A program made the position numbers and the translations under genes. Below, piece after piece: positions 16,518-21,944 of a DNA stretch of 21,944 nt. The notes below the pieces were generated by a model, which made no database searches, was not told where the DNA came from, and worked only from the letters and a program-made list of their open reading frames with translations. This stretch comes from Lysobacter_K sp038248955 (GTDB lineage Bacteria; Pseudomonadota; Gammaproteobacteria; Xanthomonadales; Xanthomonadaceae). The DNA lies in NCBI GenBank assembly GCA_038248955.1, contig JBBRWW010000043.1:1-21944 (forward strand). The letters run 5' to 3'. Numbering within the stretch: the stretch's first letter is position 1; every line of letters starts with the position of its first letter.

Positions 16518-17960
16518 TCAGGCGAGGCTGGCTTCGATCCGTTGGCGCCATGCATCGACCTGTTCCAACAGGGCCAGTTTGGCATCGTCGTGGGCGTGCA
16601 CGGTGCGCAGGTCGGCCAGCTCGGCGTCGAAACTTGCGAAGCTGTACTCGGACAGTCGGCTATCGCTGCCCAGCCGTTGTCGCCGGTACTCGTCCCAGCG
16701 GACCTGCTCCTCGGCCGACAGGGTTTCGGGCCAGTTGCGCGCCCGGTAGCGGAACAACAGCTCCGGCAGGCGCGGGTCCTTGAAGGCGAACGCGCGCTCC
16801 GCCAGGGCCTGCGGCGGGGTCGTGCGCACCTCGCGGAACAGGCGCTTGTCGCCATCGCCAATGAAGCCGTCGTACAGCGAAGCATCGACGTCGCTGGGGG
16901 CGTGGTCGCGCTCGCCGGAGAACACCTTGCGCACCTTTTCGACCAGCGCCGGCCCGGCATCGCGGATCATGCCCGCGCGGCGCTCGATTTCCGCCGGATC
17001 GATGCCAAGACGGCTGAAGTCGGGCGCGCGCAGGTGGTCCCAGGCGATCAGGGCCGGGCACTTGTTGAGGTGCACTTCCTTCAGGGCGATCCGCGATTCG
17101 CCATCGGCCAGTTGCGCCGCCGGGGTGTACAGGCGCCCGGCGATCGCATCGGCATCCAGCCGCAGCAACGCTTCGGGATCCTGCGCCAGGTCGAACACCA
17201 GCACCCGGCTGTCGATGTGGGGATGGCGCGCCAGCGGCAGGATCGGCGCGGCGCACAGGCGGCTGGCGGGGAAGCGTTGCGACACGTGCAGCGCCGGCGT
17301 CATCGCCGTCACATCCAGCAGGCTGGCAGCGTAGCGCTTGTCGCGCAGCTTCAGCGCGTAGTCCCAGAGCTTCGGCTGGGCCGCCTTGAGCAGCCGGCCC
17401 AGGCCGATCAGTGCGCGCACGTCGGACAGGGCTTCGTGCGCGTCGCCGTCGCGCACGCCGTTGGCGTCGGCCAGATGCTCGAGCTTGAACGAGCTCGCGC
17501 CATCCTCCCGCCTGGGCCAGACAATACCGTCGGGACGCAGCGCATGCGCCAGCCGCATCACGTCGAGCAGGTCCCAACGTGAATTGCCGCCGCGCCATTC
17601 GCGCTCATACGCGTCGAAGAAATTGCGGAACAGCCCATGGCGGACGAACTCGTCGTCGAAACGCAGCGAGTTGTAACCGACCGAGCAGGTCTCCGGGCGC
17701 GCCATCTCGTCGAAGATCCGTGACAGCGCGTCGGCTTCGCTGATGCCGTCGCGCAAGGCGGCCTGCGGGGCGATGCCGGTGATCAGGGTCGCTACCGGCG
17801 AGGGCAGCAGGTCGTCGGCGGGCCGGACGAAGAGGCTGATCGGTTCATCGATCGGGTTGAGGTCGGCGTCGGTGCGGATCGCGGCGAACTGCGCGATGCG
17901 CGTGCGTCGCGGATCCGCGCCGAAGGTCTCCAGGTCGTAGAACAGGAAGCTCGCAGCCAT
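16518..17960 (-). CDS. sbcB: Exonuclease I (single-strand 3'-5' DNA exonuclease)
   Basis: This 480-residue protein is close to E. coli ExoI (475). It degrades single-stranded DNA from 3' ends in mismatch repair and in the control of RecF-pathway recombination. The DEDDh active site is complete: Asp9 and Glu11 in FYDLETFGADPRRTRIAQFA, Asp102 in YNSLRFDDEF, and His175 and Asp180 in HEALSD. These are all six positions before the E. coli catalytic residues (15, 17, 108, 181, 186), so the N-terminal domain aligns without gaps. The C-terminal SH3-like and helical domains follow. The ATG at 17960 lies 4 nt after the kmo stop, so it is probably read on the kynurenine transcript. No promoter fits in that gap, though one inside kmo is possible. 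Confidence 0.96.
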   Translation of the reverse strand: MAASFLFYDLETFGADPRRTRIAQFAAIRTDADLNPIDEPISLFVRPADDLLPSPVATLITGIAPQAALRDGISEADALSRIFDEMARPETCSVGYNSLRFDDEFVRHGLFRNFFDAYEREWRGGNSRWDLLDVMRLAHALRPDGIVWPRREDGASSFKLEHLADANGVRDGDAHEALSDVRALIGLGRLLKAAQPKLWDYALKLRDKRYAASLLDVTAMTPALHVSQRFPASRLCAAPILPLARHPHIDSRVLVFDLAQDPEALLRLDADAIAGRLYTPAAQLADGESRIALKEVHLNKCPALIAWDHLRAPDFSRLGIDPAEIERRAGMIRDAGPALVEKVRKVFSGERDHAPSDVDASLYDGFIGDGDKRLFREVRTTPPQALAERAFAFKDPRLPELLFRYRARNWPETLSAEEQVRWDEYRRQRLGSDSRLSEYSFASFDAELADLRTVHAHDDAKLALLEQVDAWRQRIEASLA

Positions 17961-17964
17961 CGAC

Positions 17965-19374
17965 TCAGGCGTCCACGGGCAGTGGCGACAGGCGCTCGCG
18001 CACGGCGGCGTCGATCGCGTCCCAGTCGAGCGTGTCCAGCGTGGCGTGGCCCGCGGTCAGTTCGACCAGCAGGTCGCGCTGCCGCTGGCCGCGTTCGAAG
18101 GCAGTCGTATACGGCATGCGCCGGAACGTGACCATCGCGTAGCGCGGCACGAAGCGGTCCGGGTGGCGCGCGGCCAGGCGCATCTCCAATGCCCGCTGCA
18201 GCAGGTAGTCGTCGTTGTCGACGCGGTCGCGCATCTCCAGGTAGTTCTCCAGCGCCATCGCCTGGATCGCGCGCGCGTTGGGCAGGCGATCGGCCTGGAA
18301 CGCGGCGAACGCGGCCTGGCGATCATCGCCGGCCTCCAGTTGCTCGGCGAGCGCGACGCAGTCCTCAAACGCGCAGTTCATGCCCTGGCCGTGGAACGGC
18401 ACCATCGCGTGGGCGGCGTCGCCCAGCAGCACCGCGCGGTCGCCCAGGTGCCAGCGGTCGCAGTAGAGCGTGGCGAGCAGGCCGGCCGGGTTGTTCTCGA
18501 AGTCGCGCTCCAGGTTAGGAATCAGCGGCGACACATCGGCAAAGTCGCGCTGGAACAACGCGCGCGCGTCGGCGCCGGTGCGCACGGTGGCGAAACTCGG
18601 TCCTTCCCGCTGCGAACCCGACTGGCCGCGAGTCGGTTCGTTCGGCAGGAACAGGGTGACGGTGAAGGTGCGTTCGTCATTGGGCAGCGCAATGCACATG
18701 TACCTGCCGCGTGGCCAGATGTGCAGCGCATTGGGCTCGATGCTGAAGCCGCCATCGGCGCTGGGCGGTATTTCCAGCTCCTTGTAGGCGTGGCCGAGGA
18801 ACTCGGTGTGCTCGCCCAGCTCGATTTCCTTCGCCATCGCACTGCGCAGCGACGATCCCGCGCCATCGGCACCCACCAGCGACTGGAAGTCGACCTCCTG
18901 CTCGCGTCCGTCGCGCGGATCGGTGAACCGGGCCAGGCGCTCAGCGAAATCGACCGAGGACAGCCCGCGGTTGAAGACCATCGTGGCGCCCGCCTGCTCG
19001 GCGAGATCGAGCAGCACCACGTTGAGCTCGCCGCGGCTTACCGACCAGATCACCTCGCTGTCGTCGCGGCCGTAGCGCTGAAGGTCGGTGTGGCCATCGG
19101 CGAAATGCACCATGCGCCCGCGCATCATCACCGCCTGCGCCATTACGTCGTCATCGCCGCCGGCGACGCGCAACGCATGCAGGCCGCGCTCGGCCAGCGC
19201 CAGGTTGATCGAGCGCCCGCCTTCGTAGCCCTTGATCCGGGGGTCGCCGCGCCGTTCGTAGACGTCGACCCGCCAGCCACGCTTGGCGAGCAGCGTCGCC
19301 AGCAGCGCGCCGGCCAGGCCCGCGCCAACGATGGTGATGTGGCGCTGGCGGTCGATGCTGGCGTCAGCGGGCAT
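17965..19374 (-). CDS. kmo: Kynurenine 3-monooxygenase
   Basis: This 469-residue FAD monooxygenase hydroxylates L-kynurenine to 3-hydroxykynurenine with NADPH and O2. The N-terminal dinucleotide fold has GAGLAG at residues 17-22 and ends at YERR (39-42). RSINLALAERG at 54-64 is a hallmark of kynurenine monooxygenases. The second FAD motif is LLGDAAHAMVPFHGQGMN near residues 310-330. DGAGSSLR lies between them. No C-terminal membrane helix is seen, unlike the mitochondrial enzymes, so it is probably soluble as in other bacteria. The ATG at 19374 has GGAGG 9 nt upstream (plus-strand 19384-19388) and overlaps the end of kynU by 11 nt. Enzyme order in the operon is not pathway order: kmo acts before kynU. 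Confidence 0.95.
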   Translation of the reverse strand: MPADASIDRQRHITIVGAGLAGALLATLLAKRGWRVDVYERRGDPRIKGYEGGRSINLALAERGLHALRVAGGDDDVMAQAVMMRGRMVHFADGHTDLQRYGRDDSEVIWSVSRGELNVVLLDLAEQAGATMVFNRGLSSVDFAERLARFTDPRDGREQEVDFQSLVGADGAGSSLRSAMAKEIELGEHTEFLGHAYKELEIPPSADGGFSIEPNALHIWPRGRYMCIALPNDERTFTVTLFLPNEPTRGQSGSQREGPSFATVRTGADARALFQRDFADVSPLIPNLERDFENNPAGLLATLYCDRWHLGDRAVLLGDAAHAMVPFHGQGMNCAFEDCVALAEQLEAGDDRQAAFAAFQADRLPNARAIQAMALENYLEMRDRVDNDDYLLQRALEMRLAARHPDRFVPRYAMVTFRRMPYTTAFERGQRQRDLLVELTAGHATLDTLDWDAIDAAVRERLSPLPVDA

Positions 19375-20650
19375 GGCGCCAGGCCTCCACCGTGCGCGCG
19401 AACCGCAGCACGTCGGCATGGGTGTTGTAGAGCGGGACGGGGGAGATGCGGATCACGTCGGGTTCGCGCCAGTCGCCGAGCACGCCGTGGGCGGCGAGAA
19501 AGTCGAACAGGGCCCGGCCTCGCTCGTGGCCGCCAACCACGCGCAGCGACAGCTGGCAGCCGCGGCGCCCAGGCTCGACCGGCGTCACCACTTCCAGGGT
19601 ATCGGTCAGGCGGTCGGCGATCAGCGCTTCCAGGTAGCCGGTGAGTCGCAGCGATTTTTCGCGCAAGGCGGGCATCCCGACGCGCTCGAACAGGTCCAGC
19701 GACGCGCGCAGCGGTGCCAGCGCCAGTACCGGAGGGTTGCTGAGCTGCCAGCCCTCGGCGCCCGGGGTCGGCACGAACTCGGGCCCCATCAGGAAGCGCG
19801 TCGCGGCGTCGTGGCCCCACCATCCGGCGAATCGTGGCCGGTCGCTGCGGGCATGGCGCTCGTGTACGAAGCAGCCGCCGACCGCGCCGGGGCCGGCGTT
19901 CAAATACTTGTAGTGGCACCACACCGCGAAATCGACCCCGCTGTCGTGCAAGGCCAGTTCCACGTTGCCGACCGCGTGGGCAAGGTCGACGCCGCAGACC
20001 GCGCCCTGTGCATGTACCAACTGCACGATATGCGCGAGGTCGAACGCCTGGCCCGTGCGGTACTGCACGCCCGGCCACAGCACCATCGCCAGGCGCGGGC
20101 CGTGCTCGGCGATCGCGCGCTCGATCGTGGCCATCGAGAACGTGCCGTTGGCCTCGTCGGGCTGCAGCTCGATCAGGTCGGTCGCCGGGTGGAAGCCGTG
20201 GAAGCGGACCTGCGATTCCATCGCATGGCGGTCGGACGGAAATGCCCCGGCCTCGATCAGGATCGCCGGGCGCTCGCGGGTCGGGCGGTAGAAGCTGACC
20301 ATCATCAGGTGCAGGTTCGCGGTCAGCGAGTTCATCGCCACGACCTCCTGCGGATGCGCGCCCACCAGTCGTGCCAGCGGTTCCCGTACCAGCTGGTGGT
20401 AGGTCATCCACTGCGCCGGCTGGGTGAAGTGGCCTTCGACGGCTTCGGTCGCCCACTTGTCCAGCACCTCCTCGATGTATTCGCGTGCGGCGCGCGGTTG
20501 CAGCCCGAGCGAATTGCCGACGAAATACGCCCGCGGCTTGCCCTCGTGCACCGGGATATGGAATTCGGCGCGCAGGGTCGGCAGGGGATCGGCGGCATCG
20601 AGCGCGTGTGCGTGCTCGTCTGAGAATTGGTCGAAAGACAGGTCGGTCAT
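19364..20650 (-). CDS. kynU: Kynureninase
   Basis: This 428-residue PLP enzyme splits 3-hydroxykynurenine into 3-hydroxyanthranilate and alanine (or kynurenine into anthranilate). The family's FVGNSLGLQPRA occurs at residues 43-54. GAFPSDRHA is near 135-143. The cofactor Asp222 and nearby His225 are in VDLAHAVGN, and the PLP-binding Lys248 is in HYKYLNAGPGAVGG. The length is normal. The ATG at 20650 is chosen because it gives the usual N-terminus. A TTG at 20674 would add eight residues and overlap the decarboxylase stop, and neither has a strong ribosome site. It starts 16 nt after the decarboxylase stop and its end overlaps kmo by 11 nt, a firm sign of a shared transcript. Confidence 0.95.
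   Translation of the reverse strand: MTDLSFDQFSDEHAHALDAADPLPTLRAEFHIPVHEGKPRAYFVGNSLGLQPRAAREYIEEVLDKWATEAVEGHFTQPAQWMTYHQLVREPLARLVGAHPQEVVAMNSLTANLHLMMVSFYRPTRERPAILIEAGAFPSDRHAMESQVRFHGFHPATDLIELQPDEANGTFSMATIERAIAEHGPRLAMVLWPGVQYRTGQAFDLAHIVQLVHAQGAVCGVDLAHAVGNVELALHDSGVDFAVWCHYKYLNAGPGAVGGCFVHERHARSDRPRFAGWWGHDAATRFLMGPEFVPTPGAEGWQLSNPPVLALAPLRASLDLFERVGMPALREKSLRLTGYLEALIADRLTDTLEVVTPVEPGRRGCQLSLRVVGGHERGRALFDFLAAHGVLGDWREPDVIRISPVPLYNTHADVLRFARTVEAWRHAR
19384..19388 (-). promoter_or_regulatory. Ribosome binding site of kmo inside kynU
   Basis: GGAGG on the minus strand lies 9 nt before the kmo ATG at 19374 and inside the last codons of kynU. This supports that ATG and coupled translation of the two genes. 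Confidence 0.6.
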
Positions 20651-20666
20651 CTTGGTCCGATGGGCG

Positions 20667-21677
20667 TCATGCAAAACGCGAGAGGGGCAGGCCGAGCCAT
20701 TCCAGCGCGGTGCCGTGATAGAGGCGGGCCTGTTCGGTTTCCGACAGGCCCAGCGACGCGATGCCGGCGCCCGGCGACTGCTCGCCCAGCGGGAACGGAT
20801 AGTCGGTGCCCAGCATCACCTGCGAAACGCCGCAGGTATCGAGCAGGTAGCGCAGCGCGCGCTCGTCGGCGACCCAGGAATCGAAATACAGCTGGTCGAG
20901 GTAGTCGCGCGGATTGCGCGGGTTGTCGGTCGCGACCAGGTCCGGGCGCATGTTGAAGCCGTGCTCGATGCGACCGATCGTGTACGGGAAGCTGCCGCCG
21001 CCGTGCGCCATGCAGATCTTCAGTTTCGGCAACCGTTCGAGCACGCCGCCGAACACGAGGCAGCAGGCCGCGCGCGATTGCTCGGCCGGCATGCCGACCA
21101 GCCACGGCAGCCAGTACTTCGGCATCGACGCGGCGCCCATCATGTCCCAGGGATGCACGAGGATCGCCGCGCCCAGCTCGCTGGCTGCCTGGAAGAACTC
21201 GAACAGCTCCGGCGCGTCGAGGTTCCAGTCGTTGACGTGGCTGCCGATCTGCACGCCCTGCAGGCCTAGTTGGTCCATGCAGCGTTCCAGTTCCTGCACC
21301 GCCAGTCGCGGCGACTGCAGCGGCACCGTGCCGATGCCGGCAAAATGGCGCGGGAACGCGTTGCAGGTCGCCGCCATGTCGTCGTTGAGCGCCTGGTGCA
21401 GCTCCAGCGCGTGTTGCGCCTTCGCCGAATAGCTGAACATCACCGGCACGGTACTGATCACCTGCACTTGCACGCCGAAGCGCGCGTAGTCATCCATGCG
21501 TTCCTGCGGGTCCCAGGTCTTGGACCAGATTTCCCGGAAGAACTTGCCATCCTTGTAGATGCGATGGCGGCCGTCGTCGGTGTGGTGGATCACCGGAAAA
21601 CGCACGTCGCCGTACTTGCGCGCCAGGTCGGGCCAGTCGCGCGGCAGGTAGTGGGCGTGGATATCGATCTTGAGCAT
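20667..21677 (-). CDS. nbaD: 2-amino-3-carboxymuconate-6-semialdehyde decarboxylase
   Basis: This 336-residue zinc amidohydrolase-fold enzyme removes CO2 from ACMS to give 2-aminomuconate-6-semialdehyde, preventing its spontaneous closure to quinolinate. The metal and catalytic residues are where the family has them: His7 and His9 (DIHAHYLP), His175 (LVHPWDMMG), His225 (MAHGGGSFPY) and Asp292 (LGTDYPFPLGE). They lie within two or three positions of those in the Pseudomonas fluorescens enzyme. The ATG at 21677 begins exactly at the conserved N-terminus; only a weak AGAG precedes it. It follows the dioxygenase gene by 90 bp, which hold no gene and no clear promoter. The product of the upstream dioxygenase is its substrate, so the assignment is firm. 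Bacterial names vary (nbaD, acmsD). Confidence 0.95.
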   Translation of the reverse strand: MLKIDIHAHYLPRDWPDLARKYGDVRFPVIHHTDDGRHRIYKDGKFFREIWSKTWDPQERMDDYARFGVQVQVISTVPVMFSYSAKAQHALELHQALNDDMAATCNAFPRHFAGIGTVPLQSPRLAVQELERCMDQLGLQGVQIGSHVNDWNLDAPELFEFFQAASELGAAILVHPWDMMGAASMPKYWLPWLVGMPAEQSRAACCLVFGGVLERLPKLKICMAHGGGSFPYTIGRIEHGFNMRPDLVATDNPRNPRDYLDQLYFDSWVADERALRYLLDTCGVSQVMLGTDYPFPLGEQSPGAGIASLGLSETEQARLYHGTALEWLGLPLSRFA

Positions 21678-21767
21678 TTCGCGGTCACTCTGGCGATGTG
21701 GCGGACAGCGATATGGTGCACAACCAGGCGTTTCGCAGCGCCCTTCGGTGTTACCCGTACGGATCGC

Positions 21768-21944
21768 TCAGGTGTCCGGCATCACGTACTTGTCGGGCAC
21801 CGGGTTCACGTGGCCACAGTGCTTGCAGGTCCGGTGCTCGATCGAGGAATAGAACCGGTCGAACACCGGCGGGAAGTCCTGCTCGATGTCATGCAGGTGG
21901 AAATATTCCTCATACACCTTGGTATTACAGCGTTCGCAGAACCA
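21768..21944 (-). CDS. nbaC: 3-hydroxyanthranilate 3,4-dioxygenase, C-terminal end (cut by window edge)
   Basis: Only the last 58 residues and TGA are in the window, read by translating the minus strand from 21944. They show two CxxC pairs, CERC and CKHC, about 35 residues apart, with EEYFHLHDIEQDFPPVFDRF between and HVNPVP after. This is the rubredoxin-like second iron site at the C-terminus of the bacterial type of 3-hydroxyanthranilate dioxygenase; it is absent from the longer eukaryotic enzymes. The enzyme opens the ring of 3-hydroxyanthranilate to ACMS at a separate Fe(II) site upstream of the window. Its position just before the ACMS decarboxylase fits the pathway. Confidence 0.92.
   Translation of the reverse strand, partial: WFCERCNTKVYEEYFHLHDIEQDFPPVFDRFYSSIEHRTCKHCGHVNPVPDKYVMPDT

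Noticed and set aside
16444..16551. Longer DUF2461 protein starting at 16551
   Set aside because: The added residues are Pro/Thr/Arg-rich, unlike the family, and would overlap the end of sbcB; the ATG at 16443 begins at the conserved region.

Overview
This 21.9 kb window is chromosomal DNA from a high-GC gammaproteobacterium, most likely of the Xanthomonadaceae/Lysobacteraceae (Lysobacter, Luteimonas, Xanthomonas relatives). The assignment is an inference from the gene set: a methionine synthase split into two proteins behind an ArsR-methyltransferase regulator, a 180-kDa-class NAD-glutamate dehydrogenase, and a bacterial kynurenine operon. All genes show strong G/C third-position bias. I see no tRNA, rRNA, CRISPR array, insertion sequence or phage gene. 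No gene is visibly frameshifted. Two genes are cut by the window edges.

Layout. 2-223 (+): tail of a PAP2-type phosphatase. 316-5119 (-): a tight operon of an ArsR-type repressor with a SAM-methyltransferase-like domain (SahR-like), the homocysteine module of MetH, and the folate/B12/reactivation modules of MetH, joined by two 4-base start/stop overlaps. A palindrome lies just upstream of the regulator start. 5315-6475 (+): short-chain acyl-CoA dehydrogenase. 6735-11771 (+): large NAD-dependent glutamate dehydrogenase with an unusual Lys/Ala-rich N-terminal tail. 11952-12725 (+): NAD kinase. 12906-13820 (+): cytosolic 5'-nucleotidase. 13817-14407 (-): DUF2939-type small protein, sharing a CTAG with the convergent nucleotidase stop. 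14598-21944 (-): a co-directional run read from right to left: 3-hydroxyanthranilate dioxygenase (partial), ACMS decarboxylase, kynureninase, kynurenine 3-monooxygenase, exonuclease I, a DUF2461 protein and an MFS transporter.

How the genes work together. The left operon makes methionine from homocysteine, probably under SAH-responsive feedback. The right operon takes kynurenine through 3-hydroxykynurenine and 3-hydroxyanthranilate to 2-amino-3-carboxymuconate semialdehyde. The decarboxylase then diverts that product from quinolinate (the NAD precursor) into catabolism. Exonuclease I begins 4 nt after the kmo stop, so a DNA-repair nuclease appears to be co-transcribed with tryptophan catabolism. 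The middle holds amino-acid and fatty-acid catabolic enzymes and NAD(P) metabolism.

No intergenic stretch exceeds 300 bases; the longest is 6476-6734. The most interesting points are the predicted SahR-like operator and MetH fission, a Cys/His-rich insertion in the split homocysteine module, the histone-H1-like tail on glutamate dehydrogenase, and the kynurenine-sbcB linkage. I found no clearly undescribed multi-gene system.
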